The position numbers and the translations under genes are program-made. Below the pieces are notes generated by a model. The model was not told where the DNA came from. It saw nothing but the letters and a program-made list of their open reading frames with translations, and searched no databases. Of a stretch of 64,000 bases of DNA, positions 38,473-47,738 are shown piece by piece (within the stretch, counting starts at the first letter, position 1; the number at the start of each line of letters is the position of its first letter). Location of the stretch: contig JADQBG010000015.1 of the NCBI GenBank assembly GCA_016278725.1, positions 162,277 to 226,276 on the forward strand, read 5' to 3'. Source of the stretch: Actinomycetota bacterium (GTDB taxonomy: Bacteria > Actinomycetota > Thermoleophilia > RBG-16-64-13).

Positions 38473-39311
38473 ACACTCGAGTTGCCGAGCCGCCCAAGCC
38501 CGGTTCCGACCACGACGGCCTGCTGGTGACGAACATGCGCAAGGCCTTCTTCCCCGGCACTCCCAACGAGGTCGTGGCGCTCGACCGCGTCGACCTGCTG
38601 GTGCACCCCGGGGACTTCGTCACCATCATCGGTTCCAACGGGGCCGGCAAGTCCACGCTTCTCAATGCCATCGCCGGGACCTTTCCGGTGGATCGGGGCA
38701 GTATCGTCATCGCCGGCAGGAACGTCACCCGCGAGGCCGAGCACACCCGCGCTCGTCTAGTGGGAAGGGTGTTTCAGGATCCTCGTGCCGGGACGGCGCC
38801 CTCGATGTCGATCGAAGAGAACCTGAGCATGGCCATGCTCCGCGGACAGCGGCGGGGATTGCGCCGTGGGGTGAACGGCAACCGCCGCAGGGAGATCCAG
38901 GATCAGCTCGGTCTGCTCGGGATGAGTCTCGAGGGCAGGGTGAGCGCCGAGGTGGCCAAATTGTCCGGGGGGCAGCGTCAGGCCGTGTCGCTCCTGATGG
39001 CGACCATCGCCGAACCGCGCCTCCTGCTGCTGGATGAGCACACCGCGGCCCTTGACCCCAAGGTCGCTCAGACCATCATGGACCTGACCGGCAAGATCGT
39101 CATGGAGAGGCGGCTCACTACCCTGATGGTTACGCACAACATGGAACTGGCGCTTCGCTGGGGGAACCGGCTGGTGATGATGCATCAGGGCCGGATCGTG
39201 CTCGACGTCGGTCAGAAGGACAAGTCCGGCCTAAAGGTGGCCGATCTGGTGGCCAAGTTCCACGAGGTGGCGGGCGAGAGCCTGGTGGTCGATCGGATGC
39301 TCCTGGATTGA
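38469..39311 (+). CDS. ABC transporter ATP-binding protein
   Basis: IIGSNGAGKSTLLNAIAG...LSGGQRQAVSLLMATIAEPRLLLLDEHTAALDP. Confidence 0.93.
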   Translation: MNTRVAEPPKPGSDHDGLLVTNMRKAFFPGTPNEVVALDRVDLLVHPGDFVTIIGSNGAGKSTLLNAIAGTFPVDRGSIVIAGRNVTREAEHTRARLVGRVFQDPRAGTAPSMSIEENLSMAMLRGQRRGLRRGVNGNRRREIQDQLGLLGMSLEGRVSAEVAKLSGGQRQAVSLLMATIAEPRLLLLDEHTAALDPKVAQTIMDLTGKIVMERRLTTLMVTHNMELALRWGNRLVMMHQGRIVLDVGQKDKSGLKVADLVAKFHEVAGESLVVDRMLLD

Positions 39312-39372
39312 CGGCGCGTACCCGCGCGTAGCCTGATTTTACGGCGGGGCCACGGCGCGACCGCGCGCGCTC

Positions 39373-39582
39373 CTAGGAGAAGCCGATATCCTGCCGGGCC
39401 ACGAAGGTGAGGTAGGCGATCTGGCGGATCGAGAAGTAGTGGCGTTCGTCGTGCTTGTCTTCCACGATCAACCACTCATCTTTCCCGGTCAACGCTTCAT
39501 AGATCGCGGCGGGGTCCGCGGGCGTCTCCAGGGTGACCTCCGTGCCGCCCGCCAGATGCACGATTAGCTTTCGCATGTTCAA
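39373..39582 (-). CDS. small conserved-looking protein, unknown
   Basis: 69 aa MNMRKLIVHLAGGTEVTLETPADPAAIYEALTGKDEWLIVED...; RBS-like aaGAGGAGct upstream. Confidence 0.6.
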   Translation of the reverse strand: MNMRKLIVHLAGGTEVTLETPADPAAIYEALTGKDEWLIVEDKHDERHYFSIRQIAYLTFVARQDIGFS

Positions 39583-39625
39583 GCTCCTCTTGTCTCAGCG
39601 GTCCTAGGGATAAGTGCAGACCGAT

Positions 39626-40852
39626 TTAGCGGCGCCGCGCCGATGCGCCCACCGCATCGCCCACGAGGACCGAGGTGGATTCGGCGTCCGGCTCCGTGGG
39701 GAGGCGCACCGACCCGGTGGCCTCCTCGTAGGTGGTGAGCACGTCGCCGGCGACGCGGTCCCAGGCGAACTGATGCACCGCCGTCCGGCCTTTGACGGAC
39801 ATGCGCTGACGCAACCGTTCGTCGCCCAGCAAAGCCAGGATCGATTCGCCCAACGCCCGTTGGTCTCCCGGGGCCACCAGCCGACCCAAGCGCCCATCGT
39901 CGAGCACCGCCCGATAGCCGGCCAGATCCGAAGCCACCACCGGCAAACCGGCTGCCAGAGCCTCGATGAGGATGACGCCGAAGCTCTCGCTCTGCAGGGA
40001 GGGTACGGCCACCACTTCGGCGGCCCTCATCTCGCGGACCTTGTCCTCGTGGCTCACCCGGCCGAGCGCCTTGACCCCGGGTAGGGGTCCCCTCAGCCCG
40101 GGCCATATCTCGTTGGCCAGCCGTTGAAGATCGTGGGGCGCCGTACCCACCACGTGGAGCGATGCGTTCGAGTGTCGTTCACGCACGCCCTGAAAGGCCC
40201 GAAGCAGCACGTGCAGGCCTTTGCGGGGTTCCGGCCGGCCGATGAACAACACCCGCCCGGGTTGCTTCCCTCCCAGCCAAGCGTCGGCGTAGGCATCCGG
40301 GGACACCCCGTTCGGGATGATGCGGTAGTCACCAGGATGCCTCACGGCCACGTAGTCTCGCGCCGATCCGGAGACGGCGATGCGGACCGACAGTTTCTTC
40401 ATGAGTTGCCGCACGGCGGGCCAGAAGAGGACGTAGGAGCGGGATGCCTCTCCCGCGGCGTGAAAGGTCCCCACCATGGGCACGTCGGCCAGGAAGGCGG
40501 TCAGAAACGAAGTGGGAAACACGCAGGGCTCGTGCAGGTGGATCAGGTCGAAGCCGTAGCCCCGAAGCCGCCGATTGAGATTCCAGGCCGTCCACGGCCA
40601 GATGTTCACGTATGCGCTCGATCCGTTCGAGGGCACCGGGATGGCCGTCCCCACCGGGATGAACCTGCCGGGGAAGGGCACGCCGTCTCGCTGGCGTCCC
40701 GGAGGCCCGGTGGGCGCCACTATCCAGGTTTCGTGCCCTCGCTCATCCAGTTCCCGCGAGAGATTCGCAATATGGTCGTTGACCCCGCCCGGTACCGACC
40801 AGGCATATGGGGATACCAGGGCAATTCTCACCCGGTCCTCGCCCTCTGACAA
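39626..40852 (-). CDS. GT4 family glycosyltransferase (PimA-like)
   Basis: RIALVSPYAWSVPGGVNDHIANLSRELDERGHE...RVLFIGRPEPRKGLHVLLRAF...ESFGVILIEALAAGLPVVASDLAGY. Confidence 0.9.
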   Translation of the reverse strand: MSEGEDRVRIALVSPYAWSVPGGVNDHIANLSRELDERGHETWIVAPTGPPGRQRDGVPFPGRFIPVGTAIPVPSNGSSAYVNIWPWTAWNLNRRLRGYGFDLIHLHEPCVFPTSFLTAFLADVPMVGTFHAAGEASRSYVLFWPAVRQLMKKLSVRIAVSGSARDYVAVRHPGDYRIIPNGVSPDAYADAWLGGKQPGRVLFIGRPEPRKGLHVLLRAFQGVRERHSNASLHVVGTAPHDLQRLANEIWPGLRGPLPGVKALGRVSHEDKVREMRAAEVVAVPSLQSESFGVILIEALAAGLPVVASDLAGYRAVLDDGRLGRLVAPGDQRALGESILALLGDERLRQRMSVKGRTAVHQFAWDRVAGDVLTTYEEATGSVRLPTEPDAESTSVLVGDAVGASARRR

Positions 40853-40997
40853 TCAGCGGCCATGCGATCCTCTTCCCGCAAATTGACAGTGAAAACCCGG
40901 GAAACCCCGGGACCACCAACCCGAGCGGCGCCCGGGCGGTTTCACTCTAACATCCGACAAGCGATTGGGGTCCTGGTCCGATGGGTAGTCGGCGGCC

Positions 40998-41555
40998 ATG
41001 ACGTCAATCAATGACCATAACTCGCACCCCGACGCTCCCGCGCGCTCCGACGCGCCCGCGGCCCCCGATCACCCGCACCCGCACCCGAGCCCAGACGCGC
41101 CCGAGTACAGCGACGGCAGACTCGAGGCCGCGGTGAAGCGCCGGCTGCACCAGAACGGGCAGCGGATGACCCGCCTGAAACAGGAGGTGCTCGAGGCCTT
41201 CGCCGCCGCCGAAGTGCTCTCGGTGGAGCAGATCGGCAACCGAATCGACGGCCTGGGCGATCTCTCCCCGCTCTACCGCTGCCTGTCGGGACTCGAGGAA
41301 GCGGGCGTTCTCACTCAGGTATCCGTGGCGGACGGACCCAGGCGCTACGCCCTGCACGAGCAGTTCGGCCGCCACCACGACTATCTGCTCTGCACCCGCT
41401 GCGCATCCCTGCAAGAGATGCCCGGTTGCGCCCTCAGAGAGAGCGCTCAGCAACACGCAAGCCGAAGCGGTTTCTTGATCGAAGACCACCAGGTCCTGCT
41501 GCGGGGGATCTGCGCCACCTGCCGTCAGGTCGAGGGGAAGGCGGCGGAGGCGTGA
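40998..41555 (+). CDS. zur: Fur family regulator, probably Zur
   Basis: RLHQNGQRMTRLKQEVLEAFAAAEVLSVEQIGNRI...RYALHEQFGRHHDYLLCTRCASLQEMPGC; CxxC motifs; directly upstream of znu genes. Confidence 0.85.
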   Translation: MTSINDHNSHPDAPARSDAPAAPDHPHPHPSPDAPEYSDGRLEAAVKRRLHQNGQRMTRLKQEVLEAFAAAEVLSVEQIGNRIDGLGDLSPLYRCLSGLEEAGVLTQVSVADGPRRYALHEQFGRHHDYLLCTRCASLQEMPGCALRESAQQHASRSGFLIEDHQVLLRGICATCRQVEGKAAEA

Positions 41556-42520
41556 CCACTCCCCGATTCATGACACTGGGGCAGATCTTGCTGTTCGCCG
41601 CGCTCGGAGGGCTACTGATGGCGGCGGGCTGCGGAGGCCCGGGAAGCCCGACCGGGGATGGCGAGGACGGCCGGTTGCTGGTGGTCAGCACGGTTCCCGT
41701 CATCTACTCGCTGGTCTCCAACGTCACCGGCGAAGATGCGCGGGTCGAGAACCTGCTCCCCCCCGGCTCCTCGCCCCATCAGGTCAACTTCACTCCGGCA
41801 CAGGCCAAACTGGTGGCGGAGGCCGACGTCGTGGTCAAGAACGGGGCGGGCCTGGACTTCTGGGCGGATGACCTGATCGAAGCCGCCGGGACCGGGGACC
41901 TGGTGGTGGTGGAGGCATCCCAGGGGCTGAAATTACTGAAGCCCGATCTGCCCGCCCTGACGTCCGACTTCCCCCCGGAAGAGAGCGACGCCGGACACGA
42001 CGGCGAAGACGTGGACCCGCATGTCTGGCTGGACGCCCGCAACGCCCAACGCATGGCGCGCAACATTGCTGAGGCCCTGATCGAGGCGGATCCCGGCCAC
42101 GCCGACGGCTACCGCACCCGGGTCGAGGCCTACGTGACCCGACTCGAAGCCCTGCACCAGGACATCCTCGAGCGCACCGCGACGCTCGAGAACCGGCGCT
42201 TCGTCGCCTTCCACAGTGCCTTCCAGTATTACGCCCGGGCCTACGGCCTCGAGCAGGTCGGGGTCATCGCCCGCTTCCCCGGGCAGGAACCTTCGCCCCA
42301 GTATCTCGGTGACCTGGTGGACCTGGTGAAGTCCTTGGGTGTCCACGCCATATTCACCGAACCCCAGTTCTCACCTCGACCGGCGGAGGTGCTTGCGCAG
42401 GAGGCCGGCGTGGAGACATACGAGGTAGATCCGGAGGGCGCGGAGCTCTCGCCCTCCGGCTACGAGAATTTGATGCGCGAGAACACCGACGTGTTCGTAC
42501 GCGCGCTGAGCGGAGATTAG
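41552..42520 (+). CDS. znuA: zinc/metal ABC transporter substrate-binding lipoprotein
   Basis: GTG overlapping zur stop; lipobox MAAGC; PPGSSPHQVNFTPAQAKLVAEADVVVKNGAGLDFW...DPHVWLDARNAQRMARNIAEAL. Confidence 0.9.
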   Translation: MTTPRFMTLGQILLFAALGGLLMAAGCGGPGSPTGDGEDGRLLVVSTVPVIYSLVSNVTGEDARVENLLPPGSSPHQVNFTPAQAKLVAEADVVVKNGAGLDFWADDLIEAAGTGDLVVVEASQGLKLLKPDLPALTSDFPPEESDAGHDGEDVDPHVWLDARNAQRMARNIAEALIEADPGHADGYRTRVEAYVTRLEALHQDILERTATLENRRFVAFHSAFQYYARAYGLEQVGVIARFPGQEPSPQYLGDLVDLVKSLGVHAIFTEPQFSPRPAEVLAQEAGVETYEVDPEGAELSPSGYENLMRENTDVFVRALSGD

Positions 42521-43294
42521 ATGAAAGCGGACAATTCCGAGAGCCTATATCCCAACGCGGTCTTGCTGGTCCAGGACCTCTCCCTGGTCCTCGGCGGGCA
42601 GACCCTGTTCGAGGAAGTCTCCTTTGTCGTCGACGAAGGCGAGATCGCCATCATCATCGGTCCCAACGGCGCGGGCAAGACCATGCTGATAAAGACCATC
42701 CTGAACCTGCGCCAGCCCGCCGCCGGCAGCGTCACCATCTTCGGGCGCGACCACCGGCAGTTGGGCGACTTCCACGACCGCATCGGCTACATGCCCCAGC
42801 GCCTGGACTTCGACCGCACGTTTCCCATCACCGTCTATGAGGTGCTGTTGCTCAAGCTAAAAGACGCCGGCTTCTGGCTGCGCAGCGCGGGCCCCCGGGA
42901 GAAGATCCTGACTGCGCTGGCCAAGGTGCGCGGAGAGAATCTGATCGACCGCCGCGTGGGTCAGCTCTCCGGGGGAGAGCTGCAGCGCATTCTGCTGGCC
43001 TACGCCCTGCTCACCGAGCCCGAACTCCTGGTGTTGGACGAACCGGTGGCCGGGGTCGATGTGACCGGCGAGGAGACCTTCTACGAACTCATCCACAACC
43101 TGCAAAAGAACGAGCAACTGACGGTGCTGATGGTGTCGCACGACCTGGACGTGGTCTACCGTTACGCCGACCAGGTGCTCTGCCTGAACCGTCGCCTCTT
43201 GTGCCGCGGCGCTCCGCGTCAGGTGCTGCGCGAGGACACCTTGGAGCAGACCTACGGCTCCTATGCCGGCGCCTACCACCACAACCACCACTGA
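42521..43294 (+). CDS. znuC: zinc/metal ABC transporter ATPase
   Basis: IIGPNGAGKTMLIKTILNL...LSGGELQRILLAYALLTEPELLVLDEP; C-terminus AGAYHHNHH. Confidence 0.92.
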   Translation: MKADNSESLYPNAVLLVQDLSLVLGGQTLFEEVSFVVDEGEIAIIIGPNGAGKTMLIKTILNLRQPAAGSVTIFGRDHRQLGDFHDRIGYMPQRLDFDRTFPITVYEVLLLKLKDAGFWLRSAGPREKILTALAKVRGENLIDRRVGQLSGGELQRILLAYALLTEPELLVLDEPVAGVDVTGEETFYELIHNLQKNEQLTVLMVSHDLDVVYRYADQVLCLNRRLLCRGAPRQVLREDTLEQTYGSYAGAYHHNHH

Positions 43295-43306
43295 GGTAGG
43301 CAGGAC

Positions 43307-44125
43307 GTGCCCGACAGCGTTGTACAACTGCTGCCCTTCCTCGAGTATCCCTTCATGCAGCGAGCGCTGCTCGTCGGTCTCGCCATCGGCTTTCTCTGCG
43401 CTACGATCGGCGTCTACGTCACACTGCGTTCCATGGCCTTCTTCTCCGACGCCATCGCGCACGCCGCGCTCGCGGGGATCGCCCTGGGAGTCATCTTCGG
43501 CATCGCCCCGGTGCCCGCCGCCGTGCTCTTCACCCTGGTGATCGCCGTCGGCATCACCTACCTCACCTTTCACACCGAACTCAGCTCCGACACGGTCATC
43601 GGCGTCTTCTTTTCCGGGTCGCTGGCGCTCGGGGTGCTCCTGATCGGCATGCAGGAGGGCTACCAAACCGACCTGCTGAGCTACCTCTTCGGTGACATCC
43701 TCGCCGTGACCCGGCTCGACGTGCTCCTGGCGCTGGGCCTTGCCGCCCTAGTCATGACGGTGCTTTTCATGCGTTCGGGCCTGTTGGTGAAGATCGCCTT
43801 CAACCGCGACCTGGCCGCGGTGGAGGGCGTACGGGTGGTGACCTGGGACTACATCTTCATGACCCTCTTGGCGTTGACCGTGGCCGTCAGCTTGAAGACC
43901 GTCGGCATCATCCTGGTCAGCGCACTTATCATCGTCCCTGCGGCCGCCGCCCGCAATGTGGCCCCCAACTTCCGCGTGCTGATGCTGCTCTCGATTCTCG
44001 TCGGGGTAGTCAGCGCCGTCTCCGGACTCATCGGCAGCTACTACCTGAACACCCCCTCCGGACCCACGATCGTGCTGGTTTCCATCGGCCTGTTCGTCCT
44101 CTCCTTCGCGGCGCGCCGCCGCTGA
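43307..44125 (+). CDS. znuB: zinc/metal ABC transporter permease
   Basis: LEYPFMQRALLVGLAIGFLCATIGVYVTLRSMAFFSDAIAHAALAGIALG. Confidence 0.92.
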   Translation: MPDSVVQLLPFLEYPFMQRALLVGLAIGFLCATIGVYVTLRSMAFFSDAIAHAALAGIALGVIFGIAPVPAAVLFTLVIAVGITYLTFHTELSSDTVIGVFFSGSLALGVLLIGMQEGYQTDLLSYLFGDILAVTRLDVLLALGLAALVMTVLFMRSGLLVKIAFNRDLAAVEGVRVVTWDYIFMTLLALTVAVSLKTVGIILVSALIIVPAAAARNVAPNFRVLMLLSILVGVVSAVSGLIGSYYLNTPSGPTIVLVSIGLFVLSFAARRR

Positions 44126-44207
44126 GCACTGGCCCACCGGGCGTTTTGGGCGCCGGGCTTGCGGTTACAAGTCAAGGTGCTAACGCGCATCATGCGGGGG
44201 TTTCATC

Positions 44208-44594
44208 ATGCCTGAGAAGAAGAAAGCCAACGGACATCGCCGAGTGACCCTGGAGCAACTCGAGAGTTTGAGCGACCAGGAGCTGGCGGAGGGCATCGGC
44301 GCCGAGGAGCCCGAGGTGCGCCACTTGAGCGAAGCCGAGATGCAGCGCCGGATTAGCCGCAACATGAAGAAACTCAACCGGCGCTTCTGGACTTTGAGCG
44401 GATTGTTGCTCTCCCTGAACGTCGCCGCCCTGATCGCCGGCTACCTCTGGTGGCAACCCAAGATCGACCGGGCGGAAGCCTACGAGCAGGCGCGGGAGAT
44501 GATGGAATCCGCGCGCAAGGCGGCCAACCGAGGCGTCGACTACGCGGGCCGCGGCGCCGAACTGGCCGAGAAGCGGATTTCTTCTTTCCGTTAG
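44208..44594 (+). CDS. single-TM protein, unknown
   Basis: 128 aa, charged N-terminus, FWTLSGLLLSLNVAALIAGYLWW TM segment; isolated ORF. Confidence 0.6.
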   Translation: MPEKKKANGHRRVTLEQLESLSDQELAEGIGAEEPEVRHLSEAEMQRRISRNMKKLNRRFWTLSGLLLSLNVAALIAGYLWWQPKIDRAEAYEQAREMMESARKAANRGVDYAGRGAELAEKRISSFR

Positions 44595-44780
44595 CTCACC
44601 CCGGCCGCAGCCGGCCGCAGCGCCCGCAGCATTCCCGCAAACGGGATCCGGCGTGCCCGAGTGGTTCCAAGTCTCTGAGCCGGGTATGAATATCGGCGAC
44701 TGGTGCGCTTCGAGCCCGTTCGGGTGCGGACCCAGTGGTCAAGGGAACTGTCGAATCTGAGGGATGGAGGGGTCGGCCAG

Positions 44781-45725
44781 ATGATCGTAAACACCAAGAA
44801 GTTGTTCGAGGTGGCCTACGGCAAATTCGCCATCGGCGCTTACAACATCAACAACCTGGAACAGGCCATGGGTCTCTTCCGGGGAAACCTGGACTCAAAA
44901 GCCCCCTTCATCATCCAGATCTCCAAGGGCGCACGCTCCTATACCGATAAGAGCATGCTCGAAGCGATCATCCGCGCTTCCGACGCGCTCTTCCCCGATG
45001 CCGTGTTCGCGGTTCATCTCGATCATGGGGACGAAGAGGCCGCCATGGACTCCATCGCCAGCGGTTTCTACTCGTCGGTGATGATCGACGCTTCGCACGA
45101 GCCGCTTCAGAAGAACATCGAGATCACCCGGCGGGTGGTCGACGCCGCCCACGCGAAGGGGATCGTCGTCGAGGCCGAGCTCGGCCGGCTGGGCGGAGTG
45201 GAAGAGCACATCAAGGTCGAGGAGAAGCACGCCAACCTGACCGACCCGGACGAGGCCGAGGAATTCGTCGAAAAGAGCGGCTGCGACAGCCTGGCCGTCG
45301 CCATCGGCACCAGCCATGGCGCCTACAAGTTCACCGGGGAGCAGGGTCTTCGCCTGGACGTGCTGGCCGAGATCCAGAAGCGCCTGCCCGGATTCCCGCT
45401 GGTGATGCACGGCTCCTCGAGCGTTCCTCAGGAAGAGGTTCAGCGCATCAACGCGGCCGGGGGCGAGCTCAAGGGCGCCAAGGGCGTCGATGAGGACGAC
45501 TTCAAGAAGGCGGTGCCCTTGGGCGTGACCAAGGTCAACATCGACACGGATGGCCGTCTGGTCTGGACGCGGGTGCACCGCGAGTTCTTCCGGGATCAGC
45601 CTTCCAAGTTCGATCTGCGTGACCCGGGGAAGGTCTTCATGGCCGAATACGCCAAGTTCATCGCCCACAAGAACGAGAAACTGGGCTCCGCCGGGTGGCT
45701 CGACGACGTCCGGGCCCAGATGTAG
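44781..45725 (+). CDS. class II fructose-bisphosphate aldolase family
   Basis: FAIGAYNINNLEQAMGLFRG...VHLDHGDEEAAMDSIASGFYSSVMIDASH...VVEAELGRLGGVEE...AVAIGTSHGAYKF...VMHGSSSVPQ. Confidence 0.93.
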   Translation: MIVNTKKLFEVAYGKFAIGAYNINNLEQAMGLFRGNLDSKAPFIIQISKGARSYTDKSMLEAIIRASDALFPDAVFAVHLDHGDEEAAMDSIASGFYSSVMIDASHEPLQKNIEITRRVVDAAHAKGIVVEAELGRLGGVEEHIKVEEKHANLTDPDEAEEFVEKSGCDSLAVAIGTSHGAYKFTGEQGLRLDVLAEIQKRLPGFPLVMHGSSSVPQEEVQRINAAGGELKGAKGVDEDDFKKAVPLGVTKVNIDTDGRLVWTRVHREFFRDQPSKFDLRDPGKVFMAEYAKFIAHKNEKLGSAGWLDDVRAQM

Positions 45726-45782
45726 CCCCAGGCGCACCGGGGTCTCGGGATCCCGCGACCCGTCTGTCCCAGCCAAAGGAAA

Positions 45783-45808
45783 GGGACCGCTCCCCCGGAG
45801 GCGGTCCC
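45783..45808 (+). terminator. terminator-like hairpin
   Basis: GGGACCGC-N10-GCGGTCCC. Confidence 0.5.
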
Positions 45809-45857
45809 TACTTCTGGGAACAGGCATGTGCGGCGGCCAGAGGCCGCCCGCACTCAG

Positions 45858-46118
45858 CTAGGGCACATCCAAATCCAACTCGCCCACATCGTAGTAAGAC
45901 TCGAACTCCTCCCAGCTGAAGGCCGCGTCATCGATGTACTCCGGCACGGCGCCCTGCTCCAACTGGTCCTGCCTGACTCCCCGCACCCGCACATAACGGC
46001 CGCCCGACTCGTCCTCGTATTCCTCGGGCTCCAGCTCTGTAAATCCCGATAACTGCGGCAGCCCGAGCTTCTCGAGCCGTCCGCCCGCCCTTCTTCGTCC
46101 GATCTTGTCCTCCGCCAT
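45858..46118 (-). CDS. small acidic protein, unknown
   Basis: 86 aa MAEDKIGRRRAGGRLEKLGLPQLSGFTELEPEEYEDESGGRYVRVRGVRQ... Confidence 0.55.
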   Translation of the reverse strand: MAEDKIGRRRAGGRLEKLGLPQLSGFTELEPEEYEDESGGRYVRVRGVRQDQLEQGAVPEYIDDAAFSWEEFESYYDVGELDLDVP

Positions 46119-46172
46119 GCTTGATCTCCTTTGGCATCGTCTCGTCTCGTCCGAGTCGTCCGCGTCGTCCGA

Positions 46173-46223
46173 GTCGTCTCGTCGATCGAGTCGTCTCGTC
46201 GATCGAGTCGTCTCGTCGATCGA
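46173..46223. repeat. 17-bp tandem repeat, 3 perfect copies, with degenerate GTC-CGAGTC-type copies upstream (from about 46140)
   Basis: gtcgtctcgtcgatcga x3. Confidence 0.93.
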
Positions 46224-46226
46224 GTC

Positions 46227-47693
46227 CTACGAAGCACCCGGCCCCATGCTAAGGGCTGCAATCTCCTCGACGCCTTGCGGCGGATCGCTCGCGGGCTGCT
46301 TGAGCGGGTCTGCATCGGACGCGTCGAACCCGTACCACCGTGCTACCCGATACACGCGTTCACGATCCGCTTCGAGCAGGGGGGCCTGCTTCACGCCCTC
46401 CAGCACCAACGCCGCCTGCCGGCGCAGAGGAGCGGCGTGCTCGGGCAAACCCGTCGAGCGCAACTGATCCTGCAGCATGCCGAAGGTGTTCAGCAAGACG
46501 TTGGCGATCGACGGGTACTGAGAACCGTACAGCCGGATCTGCTGGAAGCAGAGGTTCACGTACTCCGCGTGCTCCAACTCCGCCGTGCGGTACACCGTCC
46601 TACCTTCCTCGCCGCGGATGACCACCGGGGGCAGCTTTCGCAGCATGATTTCCCGCAGGACGGTGCCCAACTGCAGAATGACCTCGAAGGCGGCCGTGGT
46701 GTCCTTGGTGCCGGGGGCGAGCGCGCTCAGGCCGATGTCCACCAGTTCGCGGATACCAAAGGTCAGGTCCCGCCGCAAAGAGCGCGTGGTCTCGATCTGC
46801 AGGGCGTCCTGCAGCAGGGACGCGGGGTCCGGCCCACCAACCGCGGGCGAGCCCTGACTGGCGACGACGTCCTCGCCGTCCCCGCCGGCGCTCTCGGCGG
46901 AGGCGGCGTCCTCCGGCAGAAGCAGCCGGCCCACCACGGCGCCTTCGGTCAAATAGAGGCCCACCCTTGCCTCCAGCCAGAATTCCGCGCCTCGGGGAAG
47001 CGCGTCCAGCAGTTCCTGGCTGTGGGCGCGCTGCAACCAACCATGCGTTCGGGCAAAGACCGGAACCGCCTCCGCCGGCGCAGGCGGTATGTCCTCCGAG
47101 GTTCGCTGCTCCGCCTCCCGCTCGGGGAACACCTCTTCGACCTGAGCCACGGTCTCGTCCGCGAGCCGGGCGAGTACATGCGAAAGCCGGGTGGCATAGA
47201 CGCCCGTCGTGATCGCCACGATGATCGACAGCAGCGCGACTATCGCCAGGACGGCGCCCAGCAACGTCGAGAGCAGCGGGGCGACCGCGTTGGGTTCGCC
47301 CGGCAGTTCCAGCAGGGCGATCACCAGATAGGTGAAGACTCCCAGGAGAAAGCCGGTCGAGGCCTGCTGGAAACGGTCGTGCATGTACAGCGAGAGCACT
47401 CTTGGCGAAAGCTGGCTGGCGGCGAGCTGCACCAGCGCGCTCCTCACCCAAAACAAGACGGCGGTGGCGGTGATCATCGCTCCGGCCACGCCGCCAAAAA
47501 GGGTGCGGACGTTGGCCGCCGGGAACTCCAAAGCAGGCAGACTCCCGGCAGGAGCCAGCACATCCACCGCCCGTAAGAACACCGCGAGAAACACGCCCAC
47601 AGGGACCGCGAGCGAGGGATAGAAGTAGGGGCTCTGGAGAATCGAGCGGAAAGGACCTTTGAGAAACAGAGTGCGCATGCGTCTTTCACGCAT
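46227..47693 (-). CDS. DUF2254-family membrane protein
   Basis: SPYFYPSLAVPVGVFLAVFLRAVD...GAMITATAVLFWVRSALVQLAASQLSPRVLSLYMHDRFQQASTGFLLGVFTYLVIAL. Confidence 0.82.
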   Translation of the reverse strand: MRERRMRTLFLKGPFRSILQSPYFYPSLAVPVGVFLAVFLRAVDVLAPAGSLPALEFPAANVRTLFGGVAGAMITATAVLFWVRSALVQLAASQLSPRVLSLYMHDRFQQASTGFLLGVFTYLVIALLELPGEPNAVAPLLSTLLGAVLAIVALLSIIVAITTGVYATRLSHVLARLADETVAQVEEVFPEREAEQRTSEDIPPAPAEAVPVFARTHGWLQRAHSQELLDALPRGAEFWLEARVGLYLTEGAVVGRLLLPEDAASAESAGGDGEDVVASQGSPAVGGPDPASLLQDALQIETTRSLRRDLTFGIRELVDIGLSALAPGTKDTTAAFEVILQLGTVLREIMLRKLPPVVIRGEEGRTVYRTAELEHAEYVNLCFQQIRLYGSQYPSIANVLLNTFGMLQDQLRSTGLPEHAAPLRRQAALVLEGVKQAPLLEADRERVYRVARWYGFDASDADPLKQPASDPPQGVEEIAALSMGPGAS

Positions 47694-47738
47694 TCCCGGG
47701 TAATACCGGTTTCATGCGAACTGCCGAGTCTGTCTGAG

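Noticed and set aside
44650-44690. tRNA-like string gcccgagtggttccaagtctctgag
   Set aside because: Resembles a class II tRNA D-arm but no acceptor, anticodon or T-arm pairing could be found around it.
46173-46223. CRISPR or coding repeat
   Set aside because: No spacers, and a 17-bp unit does not maintain a reading frame.
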